60,047 nucleotides of DNA, taken from positions 1 through 60,047 of the forward strand of contig NZ_OMKA01000004.1 of NCBI RefSeq assembly GCF_900299525.1. Reading direction: 5' to 3'. The notes under the pieces are model-generated. The model was not told the DNA's origin, did not search any database, and worked only from the letters and a program-made list of their open reading frames with translations. Made by a program: the position numbers and the translations under genes. The stretch comes from Aquimarina sp. Aq78. Lineage in GTDB: Bacteria > Bacteroidota > Bacteroidia > Flavobacteriales > Flavobacteriaceae. Shown piece after piece: positions 15,325-24,329 of the stretch; the stretch's first letter is position 1, and every line of letters begins with the position of its first letter.

Positions 15325-15897
15325 ATGCAAAAATTATTGTCTTTAATTTCAAAATGTAATGAATGTGCAGCGCAATTAGAATTAGGGCCAAGACCAATAG
15401 TTTCAGCACATACCCATAGTAAAATAGTAATCATAGGTCAAGCTCCCGGGAGTATTGTTCATAAATCGGGAATTCCATGGGATGATAAAAGCGGGCAAAA
15501 TTTAAGAGCCTGGATGGGAATTGATGATGAGACGTTCTATAATTCACAAAAAATAGCACTTGTACCTATGGGGTTTTGTTACCCGGGAAAAGGGAAATCT
15601 GGAGATCTCCCTCCTACAAAAAAATGTGCTCCCTTGTGGCATCAACAACTATTGACCAAAATAGAAAATGTAGAGCTTGTACTACTCATTGGCAAATATG
15701 CTCAAGAGTACTATCTGGGTGATCGATTAAAAAGAACACTAACAGATACGGTAAAGAATTACAAAGAATATTTGCCAGATTATTTTGTATTACCACATCC
15801 TTCGCCAAGAAACAATATTTGGCAGGCAAAAAATGAATGGTATAAAAAAGAGGTTATACCTCGGTTACAACTACAAGTTCAATCAGTCCTCAAGTAA
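15325..15897 (+). CDS. Uracil-DNA glycosylase superfamily protein
   Basis: This is 190 residues. The motif IIGQAPGSIVHKSGIPWDD corresponds to the glycosylase motif GxAPG of family 4/5-like enzymes, and VLPHPSPRNN is the matching HPSPxN motif near the end. A cysteine pair at the start (SKCNECAAQ) hints at a metal site, though the second pair of a full Fe-S cluster is unclear. Members remove uracil from DNA or are uncharacterised relatives. It is a single gene between a terminator and the minus-strand oxidoreductase. Confidence 0.75.
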   Translation: MQKLLSLISKCNECAAQLELGPRPIVSAHTHSKIVIIGQAPGSIVHKSGIPWDDKSGQNLRAWMGIDDETFYNSQKIALVPMGFCYPGKGKSGDLPPTKKCAPLWHQQLLTKIENVELVLLIGKYAQEYYLGDRLKRTLTDTVKNYKEYLPDYFVLPHPSPRNNIWQAKNEWYKKEVIPRLQLQVQSVLK

Positions 15898-15958
15898 TTA
15901 AGAGTTCTGGTTTAATTTGATAATTATCAACTCATTTCATTAAGATTAAAAAGTGGTG

Positions 15959-16975
15959 TTAAAATGTAATTGCAATTTTTCCAATGGTTTTTCCTGATTC
16001 TAATTTTTGATGAGCTTCTTTGAGGTTTTCAGTTGTAAAACCAGTAAGGGTGCTATTGAGTGTTGATTTAATTTCATTGTTTTCAAGCATTGCAGCTATT
16101 TTGTTTAAGATATGATGTTGTTCAATCATATCTTTTGTTTGATACATGGATCGTGTATACATTAACTCATATGATAAGGTTATACTCTTAGATTTAAAAG
16201 ATCCGATGTTGATATGATTATCTGGAGATTCTGCAATAGTACATATGTGTCCCTGTGGGTCAATTAATTCGATTATGTTTTTCCAGTGGTCAGAAGTTCC
16301 CGAAAAATTTAAGATATAATTTACGGTATTGATTCCTAATGCATGTACTTCTTTAATAAGGTTATGATGATTAACAACATGATCGGCTCCCATATTTTGA
16401 CACCACAAACGACTCTCAGGGCGAGAGGCGGTAGCTATAACGGTTAAATTGGTTAATTTTTTGGCTAATTGAGTTGCAATAGAGCCAACACCACCTGCAC
16501 CGCTAATAATTAGTATAGTTTTTCCTTCTCCTTCTCCTGGGGTTAATTTTAGTCTGTCGAACAATGTCTCCCAGGCAGTTAATGAAGTTAAAGGCATAAC
16601 TGCGGCTTCAGCATCAGAAATAGTATTCGGTTTTTTGCCTACTATACGCTCGTCTACTAATTGATATTCGGCATTAGATCCTGGACGTGTAATATCTCCT
16701 GCATAAAACACTTCATCACCAGTTTTAAATAAGGTTACTTTGTCACCCACCGCTTCAACAATACCTACAGCATCCCAGCCTAATATTTTTGGAGAGTCTA
16801 ATTCTTGATTTTGCACGCTGTTTTGGCGAACTTTATAGTCCACAGGATTCATTCCTATTACTTTAATTTTCACCAATAGATCTTGCCCTTTTGGTACAGG
16901 TCGTTCTGTTTCGAACTGAATTAGGCTATTTTCCTCGCTTATTGGTAATGATTTTTTGATTCCTATTGCATTCAT
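15959..16975 (-). CDS. Zinc-independent quinone oxidoreductase-like alcohol dehydrogenase
   Basis: This is 338 residues. The N-terminal GroES-like half contains VKIKVIGMNPVDYKVRQN and DAVGIVEAVGDKVTLFKTGDEVF. The Rossmann half contains IISGAGGVGSIATQLAKKL for NADPH. The zinc-binding Cys and His of true alcohol dehydrogenases are missing, as in the ZADH/quinone oxidoreductase group. It is divergent from the AraC regulator at 17071, with abutting promoters, so that regulator is a likely controller. Confidence 0.9.
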   Translation of the reverse strand: MNAIGIKKSLPISEENSLIQFETERPVPKGQDLLVKIKVIGMNPVDYKVRQNSVQNQELDSPKILGWDAVGIVEAVGDKVTLFKTGDEVFYAGDITRPGSNAEYQLVDERIVGKKPNTISDAEAAVMPLTSLTAWETLFDRLKLTPGEGEGKTILIISGAGGVGSIATQLAKKLTNLTVIATASRPESRLWCQNMGADHVVNHHNLIKEVHALGINTVNYILNFSGTSDHWKNIIELIDPQGHICTIAESPDNHINIGSFKSKSITLSYELMYTRSMYQTKDMIEQHHILNKIAAMLENNEIKSTLNSTLTGFTTENLKEAHQKLESGKTIGKIAITF

Positions 16976-17001
16976 GTTATATATGTTTTAATAATTTATA
17001 G

Positions 17002-17017
17002 CAAATTTATACCTTTG
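17002..17017. promoter_or_regulatory. Back-to-back divergent -7 promoter elements
   Basis: CAAATTTA at 17002-17009 is a minus-strand TAAATTTG, serving the oxidoreductase gene. TACCTTTG at 17010-17017 is a plus-strand element serving the AraC gene. The two abut exactly, so each promoter's -33 region lies over the other's start. Confidence 0.6.
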
Positions 17018-17070
17018 TGAAGATTGTTTAGTAGTATATTTTTTCGTTTTAAATGTAAAAATGCATAATT

Positions 17071-17907
17071 ATGGATAAAAATAATTTATATGAACCTTTT
17101 TCGATAGCTTTTGAGACATTGGATCAATCTCCAGTGCATGAGCACAAAAACAGTTTTTTTGAATTGGTTTATATTTTATCTGGTACAGGAACTCAACGCG
17201 TAAATAAGAACGAATTTCTATATCATCCGGGGCATATGCTTTTATTAACTCCAACAGACATATCTTCTATAGAAATCAATACAACTACACAATTTTTCTT
17301 TTTGAGATTTAATGATATTTATATTAAATCAGGAAAGATAAGTGCGGATAATATTCAACGATTAGAGTTTATTTTAAAAAATGCAAATCATCAACCAGGT
17401 TGTATTTTAAGAAACCTTACAGACAAAACATTGGTTAAACCTATGGTAGAGGCTATGATACGCGAATATGTTAACAGGGACTTATATAACAAAGAAATTA
17501 TACAGCAGTTAGTGAACACATTAATTGTCATTGTTGCGAGAAATATTGCAAAATACCTTCCTGATGTGATAGATGCAGGAACAGAAGAAAAAGCGATGAA
17601 TATATTACAATATATACAAGAGAATATATATGATCCTACCAAATTGAGAACAGAAGAAATTTGTCATCAGTTTGGTATTTCTAAAACCTATCTTGGCCGT
17701 TATTTTAAAAAACATACCAAGGAAACGCTACAGCAATATATTACTAATTACCGGGTTCGATTAATAGAAAACAGGCTTCAGTATAGTGATATGCGCATAA
17801 CTGAAATTACTGATGAACTAGGTTTTACAGATGTTAGCCATCTTAATAAATTTTTTAAAAAGAATAAAGGAATTAGTCCCACAAGGTATAGGAAGGAACT
17901 TGTGTAG
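17071..17907 (+). CDS. AraC-family transcriptional regulator
   Basis: This is 278 residues. The N-terminal cupin sensor shows HEHKNSFFELVYILSGTGTQ and the line NEFLYHPGHMLLLTP. The C-terminal AraC HTH pair shows RTEEICHQFGISKTYLGRYF and RITEITDELGFTDVSHLNKF, ending in FKKNKGISPTRYRKE. It is divergent from the quinone oxidoreductase gene and probably controls it, and perhaps itself, from the shared promoter region. Confidence 0.92.
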   Translation: MDKNNLYEPFSIAFETLDQSPVHEHKNSFFELVYILSGTGTQRVNKNEFLYHPGHMLLLTPTDISSIEINTTTQFFFLRFNDIYIKSGKISADNIQRLEFILKNANHQPGCILRNLTDKTLVKPMVEAMIREYVNRDLYNKEIIQQLVNTLIVIVARNIAKYLPDVIDAGTEEKAMNILQYIQENIYDPTKLRTEEICHQFGISKTYLGRYFKKHTKETLQQYITNYRVRLIENRLQYSDMRITEITDELGFTDVSHLNKFFKKNKGISPTRYRKELV

Positions 17908-17966
17908 GGTTGTAATTATTTTACCGTATAAAACCTATATACCATTTTTTCTGAAAGATATGCAGA

Positions 17967-18464
17967 TCACAATTTCCTGTAAAAAATATGCGCATCTACA
18001 TATCCTTTTTCAAAATGCCTAAACCCATCAGGGATTGTTCCTATAATCTCAAACCCATTGGCTAACCATACTTTTATTGCAGGTTTATTGGTGCTAACTA
18101 CAAGATTAAACTGCATAGCATTATACCCTAGTTTTTTTGCTGAATCAATAGAGTGAGCACAAAGCTTATGGCCAAGGCCCATTCCTCTTTTTTGATTGTC
18201 AACCATATATGAAGCGTTTGCAATATGATCTCCATAGCCAGGTTGATTAGGTTTTAAAATATATGCACCTATAATTTCTTTTTCTACTTCTGCGACAAAA
18301 CAATTATTATTTAGATTTATCCAACTGTTTTCAATGTGTTCTCGGGAAAAACTATTATCATAAGGGAAATAGATTTTTTGATCTACAACTACTTTCCACA
18401 GACTCCAAATTCTTTCGAGATCTTTTTTATTTGCAGGTCGAATATGTATTTCAGGTTTTTTCAT
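17967..18464 (-). CDS. GNAT-family N-acetyltransferase
   Basis: This is 165 residues. The acetyl-CoA binding motif A is ASYMVDNQKRGMGLGHKLCA (Q/RxxGxG/A), with VAEVEKEIIGAYILKPNQ ahead and VVSTNKPAIKVWLANGFEII behind. These are typical of GNAT enzymes that acetylate small molecules or proteins. The substrate cannot be predicted. It lies downstream of and on the same strand as the LysR gene, separated by about 50 bases. Confidence 0.9.
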   Translation of the reverse strand: MKKPEIHIRPANKKDLERIWSLWKVVVDQKIYFPYDNSFSREHIENSWINLNNNCFVAEVEKEIIGAYILKPNQPGYGDHIANASYMVDNQKRGMGLGHKLCAHSIDSAKKLGYNAMQFNLVVSTNKPAIKVWLANGFEIIGTIPDGFRHFEKGYVDAHIFYRKL

Positions 18465-18515
18465 TATAATTTTGGTTATAATTTATTTTTTTAGATCTGT
18501 TATTTTCACAATGTG

Positions 18516-19409
18516 CTAATTTAAATCTGTATTCTGTTCATAATGTTCCAAAATCATTTGGAAGAAAATTTTAGAAGCTTTTTTTTGATAGTTGCCCTTA
18601 AGATACCGTATTGCAGATCGTAATTTAAGTTTCTTTTTGTTTATAGGAATACTTTTGAGGGTAGGTAAATATTGTGTAGTCGATTTTGTAAGAACAGTTG
18701 CCCATTTTCCGGTTTCAATAAGTCGAATTAAAGTAGGGATATGGTTTAATTCTATTTGATAATGATACGGAAATTCGTTTGTTCTAAATGCCTTATCCAG
18801 AACTTTTCTGGTTGTAAACCCCTCTGCAGGCACAGCTAGTTCCATAGTGTTAAGCTCTTCGATACTAATTTGTTTCTTATTAGCTAACCGATGTGATTCG
18901 TGTACTACTAACATTAAATAGGATTGAAATAATGGAATAGTAGTAATCATCTGATCATCTGTTGCTTTATTAAAGGATAAAATAAAATCCAACATACCCG
19001 ATTTGAGTTTTTCCATTAATTCATCTGATGTGCCAAAAAAAGCCTTAACCTGTATTGAAGGGAATTTTGTAGAAAAAGATATCAGTGTTTCTGTAAACAA
19101 ATTAGTTAAACCATAGGTTACTCCGATATGTAAAGTTCCCGATTGCAGGTTTTGTAAATCTTCTATTAATTGTTTGGCATTTTCAGCGTTTTTAAGAGTA
19201 TGCCGGGCACGGGTTAAAAATAATGAACCAGCTTCAGTAAGTTGTATTCTTTTTCCTATTCTATCAAAAAGAGGAACTCCTAATTCCTGTTCTAAAAGCT
19301 TTATTTGTTGAGAAAGTGCACTTTGTGTTATGAATACTTTATGAGCGGCTTCTGTAAAATTTAAACACTCTGCCGCCTTAACAAAATAGTTTAACTGGCG
19401 TAATTCCAT
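18516..19409 (-). CDS. LysR-family transcriptional regulator
   Basis: This is 297 residues. The N-terminal winged HTH reads MELRQLNYFVKAAECLNFTE then ITQSALSQQIKLLEQELGVP and LFDRIGKRIQLTEAG, which is textbook LysR. The rest is the two-lobed effector domain. It is divergent from the MFS transporter at 19531, and two 14-bp direct repeats lie between them. The usual logic is that LysR controls the divergent exporter. Confidence 0.95.
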   Translation of the reverse strand: MELRQLNYFVKAAECLNFTEAAHKVFITQSALSQQIKLLEQELGVPLFDRIGKRIQLTEAGSLFLTRARHTLKNAENAKQLIEDLQNLQSGTLHIGVTYGLTNLFTETLISFSTKFPSIQVKAFFGTSDELMEKLKSGMLDFILSFNKATDDQMITTIPLFQSYLMLVVHESHRLANKKQISIEELNTMELAVPAEGFTTRKVLDKAFRTNEFPYHYQIELNHIPTLIRLIETGKWATVLTKSTTQYLPTLKSIPINKKKLKLRSAIRYLKGNYQKKASKIFFQMILEHYEQNTDLN

Positions 19410-19418
19410 TATTAATAA

Positions 19419-19463
19419 GTTTTACTAATGTATATGATAAGAAAATAACGTTTTACTAATGTA
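19419..19463. promoter_or_regulatory. Probable LysR operator: two 14-bp direct repeats
   Basis: GTTTTACTAATGTA occurs at 19419-19432 and again at 19450-19463. The 31-bp period is about three helical turns, so both sites face the same side of the DNA. They lie just upstream of the MFS promoter element. Confidence 0.65.
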
Positions 19464-19467
19464 AAAA

Positions 19468-19475
19468 TAATTTTG
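19468..19475 (+). promoter_or_regulatory. -7 promoter element for the MFS transporter
   Basis: TAATTTTG matches TAnnTTTG, 55 bases before the ATG at 19531. The second operator repeat ends five bases upstream, in the spacer between -33 and -7. Confidence 0.5.
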
Positions 19476-19530
19476 AACTTTGTACTTCAAATCTTTTATA
19501 ACTTATAAGAAAGAGGAGACAAATAAAGAA

Positions 19531-20745
19531 ATGAAAACAAAAGCAGAAAGAAATACAAGACGTTATAAAGAGATTCGAAAAGCGATCTTTATTCCTGGTT
19601 TGGCTGCTTTTTCACAGTTCTATATGTTTCAGCCATTATTACCATCATTAAGCGAAAGTTTTTTAGTTTCTCCGGCTATCAGTAGCTTGGTTGTCTCATC
19701 TTCTATGATTGGTATTGCTTTAGGGCTTTTTATGTTTGCTTTTTATGCAGATATCCTACATCGCAAAAAATTAATGCTGATTGCATTATTTCTATCTTCA
19801 TTAATCACGATACTCTCGGCAATCTCATGGAATTTTAATGTGCTGGTCGTTTTTGGTTTCATAAAAGGGTTTTTATTGTCGGGAGTAATAGCGGTTGCTA
19901 TTGTTTATATTTCTGAAGAAGTTGAGGTAAGAGATGTAGGGATTATCATTGGGATATATTTAGCCGGAAATGTATTAGGTGGTATGTGGGGGCGTGTAGT
20001 AGCAGGTTTAATTTCTAGTTGGTATGATTGGAGAATAGCGACATTGTTTATTGGAGGTATAGGAGTGATATTAAGTATCTTTTTTATGAGACTTTTGCCA
20101 CAATCCCTAAACTTTAATCCACAAAAAGTTCAAACATTTCAGAAGATAATGTATATGAAGAGCTTTCTTAAAAATCCATTGTTTTTAGGAGTTTTTATTT
20201 TAATGATCCTAATGATGGGCACTTTTGTAAGTATCTATAATTATTTGAGTTTTAGACTAGAAATGCCTCCTTTTTCACTTCCTCATTATATTATTTCTTT
20301 ATTATTTCTAATCTATATTACAGGAGTAGGAGGAACAATAACAATTGGAGCATTGACACATCGAATTCACTCTTTTCGTATGCTTAAAATCTTATTAGTA
20401 TTATTTCTAATAGGAACATTAGGTTTACTAGTAGAAGAGTTGTGGTTATTAGTATTAGGTTTAAGTTTGCTTACTTTTAGTTTATTAGGGATCCAAACTG
20501 TGGTAAACAAGATAATATCTCAATATGCAGTTGAAGGAAAAAGCACTGCAAATTGCTTATACTTAATATGCCAGTACATGGGAGCAGGCGGTATAGGAAG
20601 TTTAACTGGGCATATAGTATCAAAATGGGGATGGTCTAATTTTATTTTTACTTTGATAGGACTCATTCTTTTTTCATTACTATTATTTATAATATGTGCA
20701 AGGCAGTATACTAATACGTTTAAATTAACAAAAGAAATTTCTTAG
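19531..20745 (+). CDS. MFS transporter (YnfM/AraJ-like drug-efflux group)
   Basis: The start is set at ATG 19531 (MKTKAERNTRRYKEIRKAIF), which leaves room for the promoter; the protein is 404 residues. About twelve hydrophobic helices are visible. The loop 2-3 motif is FYADILHRKKLMLIAL, and SEEVEVRDVGIIIGIYLAGN resembles the YnfM-like subgroup. Members export small molecules using the proton gradient. The divergent LysR gene and the repeated operator suggest substrate-induced expression. Confidence 0.88.
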   Translation: MKTKAERNTRRYKEIRKAIFIPGLAAFSQFYMFQPLLPSLSESFLVSPAISSLVVSSSMIGIALGLFMFAFYADILHRKKLMLIALFLSSLITILSAISWNFNVLVVFGFIKGFLLSGVIAVAIVYISEEVEVRDVGIIIGIYLAGNVLGGMWGRVVAGLISSWYDWRIATLFIGGIGVILSIFFMRLLPQSLNFNPQKVQTFQKIMYMKSFLKNPLFLGVFILMILMMGTFVSIYNYLSFRLEMPPFSLPHYIISLLFLIYITGVGGTITIGALTHRIHSFRMLKILLVLFLIGTLGLLVEELWLLVLGLSLLTFSLLGIQTVVNKIISQYAVEGKSTANCLYLICQYMGAGGIGSLTGHIVSKWGWSNFIFTLIGLILFSLLLFIICARQYTNTFKLTKEIS

Positions 20746-20797
20746 GAAAGATCATAAAAATAGTATAGTCTAGTTTTAAAGAATAAATTTATTTAAT

Positions 20798-21679
20798 ATG
20801 CTAAAATCTAATTACTTATTATTTATAATTCCGGCATTAATATGGGGATCTACTTGGTATATCATTAAATATCAATTAGGAACTGTAGATCCTATAGTTT
20901 CTGTTGCCTATCGATTTGGATTAGGAGGTATTATATTATTGGGGTATTCTAAGATTAGAAAACTTCCATTATCATTTACAAAGCAGCAACATTTTTTTAT
21001 TGCTTTACAAGGGGTTTTATTATTTGGAACAAATTATTGGCTAGTATACTTATCAGAACAATATCTAAGTAGTGGGTTAGTGGCTGTAGCATTTTCTACA
21101 TTAATTTTTATGAACATAGTTTTTGGCGCAATATTTTTAGGAGATAAAATAAAAAAACAAATCATAATAGGAGCTGTCTTCGGGCTTTTAGGGACAGTTC
21201 TGATATACCAGACCGAGTTTAGAAAGGTGGATTTAACTAATGATCAAATCAAGGGATTGATATTTTGTATTTGCTCAATCATTTTTGCTTCTTTAGGAAA
21301 TATTACTTCTTCAAATAATCAACGCAAATTTAAACTCCCTGTTATTCAAACCAATGGTTTTGGGATGTTATATGGTGCAATAGCTATGTTATTAATAGCC
21401 TTGTTTAGTGGGAAATCGATAAGTTTTGACACTTCATTTTCTTATATTTCGTCACTAGCATATTTGACAATTTTTGGATCCATCATTGCGTTTACCTCTT
21501 ATCTTACCTTAATAGGCAAAATTGGAGCAAGTAAAGCAGCCTACGTTATTGTAGTGATACCAGTAATTGCCTTAACTATTTCTACCATTTTTGAAGGATA
21601 TAAACCGGATGTGTATGCTTTTATAGGGATTGTGCTTATCATTTTTGGAAATGTACTTGCATTGAGAAATAAAAAATAA
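20798..21679 (+). CDS. EamA/DMT-family transporter
   Basis: This is 293 residues with ten predicted helices in two EamA halves. The first half contains IPALIWGSTWYIIKYQLG and AYRFGLGGIILLGYS. The second contains YLTIFGSIIAFTSYLTLIGK and ASKAAYVIVVIPVIAL. Members export amino acids or other metabolites. It lies 52 bases after the MFS gene on the same strand, so it may share its transcript. Confidence 0.9.
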   Translation: MLKSNYLLFIIPALIWGSTWYIIKYQLGTVDPIVSVAYRFGLGGIILLGYSKIRKLPLSFTKQQHFFIALQGVLLFGTNYWLVYLSEQYLSSGLVAVAFSTLIFMNIVFGAIFLGDKIKKQIIIGAVFGLLGTVLIYQTEFRKVDLTNDQIKGLIFCICSIIFASLGNITSSNNQRKFKLPVIQTNGFGMLYGAIAMLLIALFSGKSISFDTSFSYISSLAYLTIFGSIIAFTSYLTLIGKIGASKAAYVIVVIPVIALTISTIFEGYKPDVYAFIGIVLIIFGNVLALRNKK

Positions 21680-21754
21680 GCTGACTAAATTCTTATCGAG
21701 TTAAAGAAACTACATAAACAGATATCAAAACATACTAATTTCCAGATTTGCTAT

Positions 21755-21883
21755 ATGAACCAGTCATCTGATAAATATTTTATTTGGTCTTTCTTTATCA
21801 AGAAAATTGTAAAGAAATTTAATAAACAGGATAAAGAAAAATTTCTGGAAGAAATTAAGAAAAGGAAAGATTATATGGACTAA
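21755..21883 (+). CDS. Small basic hypothetical protein, 42 residues
   Basis: The ATG-started frame at 21755 encodes MNQSSDKYFIWSFFIKKIVK then KFNKQDKEKFLEEIKKRKDY and ends at TAA 21883. It is basic, with a predicted amphipathic helix. It fills the 260-base gap between the EamA and LytTR genes. There is no recognised family. It may be a real small gene or chance. Confidence 0.35.
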   Translation: MNQSSDKYFIWSFFIKKIVKKFNKQDKEKFLEEIKKRKDYMD

Positions 21884-21911
21884 AAAAACGCTTCATACCC
21901 TTTAAAAATAT

Positions 21912-21919
21912 TACTTTTG
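21912..21919 (+). promoter_or_regulatory. -7 promoter element for the LytTR gene
   Basis: TACTTTTG matches TAnnTTTG and lies 21 bases before the ATG at 21940. Confidence 0.5.
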
Positions 21920-21939
21920 ATTAAAAAATATAGTTCGTA

Positions 21940-22839
21940 ATGTCTCGACATTATATTTCCAAAATCATATATAAGCCTTATCCTTATCTATTTCATCTCA
22001 AAAGAAATTTGATAATTGCTTTTGTACTTGGGATGTTGATTTATATTGTTAATGTATTAGCAATAGACAAAAGTTATGTAGACATAAACTTTGTGCTCTC
22101 AAAACCTCTCCTTTGTACACTAGCAGGATTAGTGACCTTTTTTAGTATTCTCTTAGTACTCGAAATTATACCTCGGATATTTTTTAAGCCTGATTTAAAG
22201 GAAAACTGGACCGTAGGAAAAGAATGCCTTTTAATCGTTTCACTTCTTTTTGTAATTGCTATATTTAATAATATACTGTCTCTTATGATCAGTAAGGAGC
22301 CTTCTAACAGTATAATACTACATTTTTTAAACTCATCGCTATATGTTGTTCTACTTGGGATTGTTCCGGCTTTTCTTCTTGTATGGATCAACTATACCAT
22401 TCTTTTAAAAGAAAACTTAAAAAAAGTCTCCTTATACAATGAACAACTCGAATCTAGAATTATATTTACAAAGAGTGAAGTATCCGATATTATAAGAATA
22501 CAAACTAATAATAAAAACGAAGTTCTGGAGCTAGATATTAGTTCCTTCTTATTCGCTAAATCTGAAGGGAATTATACAGATGTTTTTACCAAAACGTCTG
22601 GTAAAGTACAATGTAAACCATATCGACTTACAATTCAAAAGCTTGAGGAAGAACTAGGTAGTTATGCATTTATTATTAGTACGCATCGATCGTATATCAT
22701 TAATATAAAAAACATTAATACGACTTCTGGGAACGCCAGAAATTATCGCATTAGCTTTGAAGGAGTCCCTCATGAAGTTCCTGTGTCAAGAAATAAATTT
22801 CAAACTTTTAAAGATGCCTTTACTATTAAAAAAGTGTAA
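21940..22839 (+). CDS. Membrane-bound LytTR-family DNA-binding regulator
   Basis: This is 299 residues. Four membrane helices fill residues 20-160, followed by a short helix. The LytTR DNA-binding domain occupies about 190-295: SSFLFAKSEGNYTDVFTKTS, then FIISTHRSYIINIKNIN, then VPHEVPVSRNKFQTFKDAF. No kinase or receiver domain is present, so it is a one-component membrane regulator. A second protein of the same design is at 26550-27350 on the other strand. The two flank a block of envelope genes. Confidence 0.9.
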   Translation: MSRHYISKIIYKPYPYLFHLKRNLIIAFVLGMLIYIVNVLAIDKSYVDINFVLSKPLLCTLAGLVTFFSILLVLEIIPRIFFKPDLKENWTVGKECLLIVSLLFVIAIFNNILSLMISKEPSNSIILHFLNSSLYVVLLGIVPAFLLVWINYTILLKENLKKVSLYNEQLESRIIFTKSEVSDIIRIQTNNKNEVLELDISSFLFAKSEGNYTDVFTKTSGKVQCKPYRLTIQKLEEELGSYAFIISTHRSYIINIKNINTTSGNARNYRISFEGVPHEVPVSRNKFQTFKDAFTIKKV

Positions 22840-22861
22840 CCTTATCAAAGATTACACTTTT
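22830..22861. terminator. Bidirectional terminator between convergent genes
   Basis: AAAAGTGTAA and TTACACTTTT form a 10-bp stem with a 12-base loop. It lies between the LytTR gene (whose stop is inside the stem) and the minus-strand gene ending at 22889. Confidence 0.65.
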
Positions 22862-22888
22862 AAAAATTGTGATTATTTAGGATGTTTT

Positions 22889-23509
22889 CTATAAGGTATA
22901 CCCTATACCTAATCCTACGAAAAATCGAGAATCGAAATCTGCAGGTCTGTTTCTTCCTTTATCTAATATTCCTTTTAAAGAGACCCATGCAAATGCACTA
23001 ACACTAAAATTATTAATGTTGTAACCTAGAGATTGAGAAAAACCGTAATTAAAATACACATATTCATTTTTGTATTTTTCATATACCGAATACTGTGGTA
23101 TTTTTAAAGTTCCTTTAGACTTCAAATGCGTTGCTCCTATAAAAGGTTCTAGCGATAGGTAGAGTTTTTTCTTATTAAAAGGATAATAAGTAATATCAAA
23201 AATAGAATACAATCCTATATCTCTTGTATATCCATCTACATAATCAGTAAATGAATTATCTGTTTCGTTTGTGTAACTATTTTGATGAGCTACACCATAC
23301 GATAACGTAAAATGTTTGCTATCTAAGCACATTAATTTTCCTTTAAATATATAACCATAGTTTTTCCCATAACTGGTATTCAGTATATCATAAGTATATA
23401 AAAATTCTAATTTCCAGCGTTTTTGATTTGATCCTTTGTTTTCCTTTTGCCCCTGAGCCAAAACAGGAAAGGCAAGAATAAACAAAAGGACTATTACATA
23501 GTTTTTCAT
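22889..23509 (-). CDS. Exported outer-membrane-type hypothetical protein
   Basis: This is 206 residues with the signal peptide MKNYVIVLLFILAFPVLAQG. The mature part is made of alternating aromatic strands (KLEFLYTYDILNTSYG, FTLSYGVAHQNSYT, LYLSLEPFIGATHLKS, FFVGLGIGYTL) and ends in an aromatic-rich strand, as expected of a small outer-membrane beta-barrel. It is not assigned to a known family. It lies 10 bases downstream of the esterase gene and is probably co-transcribed with it. Confidence 0.6.
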   Translation of the reverse strand: MKNYVIVLLFILAFPVLAQGQKENKGSNQKRWKLEFLYTYDILNTSYGKNYGYIFKGKLMCLDSKHFTLSYGVAHQNSYTNETDNSFTDYVDGYTRDIGLYSIFDITYYPFNKKKLYLSLEPFIGATHLKSKGTLKIPQYSVYEKYKNEYVYFNYGFSQSLGYNINNFSVSAFAWVSLKGILDKGRNRPADFDSRFFVGLGIGYTL

Positions 23510-23519
23510 GATGTCGTAT

Positions 23520-24329
23520 TTATAAAATGATGGATAACCCTTTTTTGAAAGTGATCATTGGGCTGTTTCTGTGAGAGACGTTCTTTAATCTCTCGTGGTG
23601 TAGAATTAAACCAGTATAGGACCGTTCGTTTATTTTTTCCTTAAAAGCATTAAAAAAAAGATTGATCGAAGCTCCTTCTAAATCTCCAACAGTTATATAA
23701 AGATTTTTATTTAGTGAATCATGGGTGTCAAAGTAGTGCTGTTCTAAATGGAATAAATATGCATTATACCACATAAGATTTGAGCTTGCTGCTATAATAT
23801 TATCAAAAGGGTTGGGTTGATTTTGCTGAAATAATATATATAAAGCAAGATATCCGCCTAGAGAATGACCAAATAATGTCCTGTCAACACTTTCAATCTC
23901 AAGCTCATTTTCAACATGAATAATAAGTTCATTATTCATAAAATTGATAAATTCTTTTGCACCTCCCGAAGCTCCCGAGAAATTGCTGTCTTCGGGATAA
24001 GAATAATCTGTTCCTCTTCGATTTTTATTAGCATATCCTACTCCGATAAGAATGATATCCTCTCTACTTGATTCTGTAATGATATCTGTAGCTTCTTTAA
24101 AATAATCATCTCCATCTAGCATATAGATTGTATGATAACTGTTTGAAGGATTATAAGTCTTAGGGTACAAAACATTTATACTGTATGTTGTATTCGTGTA
24201 TTTTGATGTAATAGAAAAAGGGTGATTGTTTTTTATTGAAGAAAGGTTTTCTTTCTCGCAACTGTTTAGGCCTAATATGCCAATGATTAAACACAGAAAA
24301 CCTATAGAGTTCTGAATGATTTTTTTCAT
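23520..24329 (-). CDS. Lipoprotein esterase of the Fes/IroE-like alpha/beta hydrolase group
   Basis: This is 269 residues. The signal MKKIIQNSIGFLCLIIGILG ends in the lipobox LNSC. The hydrolase part shows YHTIYMLDGDDYFKE, LIGVGYANKNRRGTDYS and the nucleophile elbow FGHSLGGYLALY (GHSLGG). The line ITVGDLEG is an Asp candidate. SHRNSPMITFKKGL carries the likely catalytic His, all as in the Putative_esterase family. Substrates of relatives include ferric siderophores and other esters. It is the first gene of a pair with the barrel-like protein and has its own promoter. Confidence 0.85.
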   Translation of the reverse strand: MKKIIQNSIGFLCLIIGILGLNSCEKENLSSIKNNHPFSITSKYTNTTYSINVLYPKTYNPSNSYHTIYMLDGDDYFKEATDIITESSREDIILIGVGYANKNRRGTDYSYPEDSNFSGASGGAKEFINFMNNELIIHVENELEIESVDRTLFGHSLGGYLALYILFQQNQPNPFDNIIAASSNLMWYNAYLFHLEQHYFDTHDSLNKNLYITVGDLEGASINLFFNAFKEKINERSYTGLILHHERLKNVSHRNSPMITFKKGLSIIL

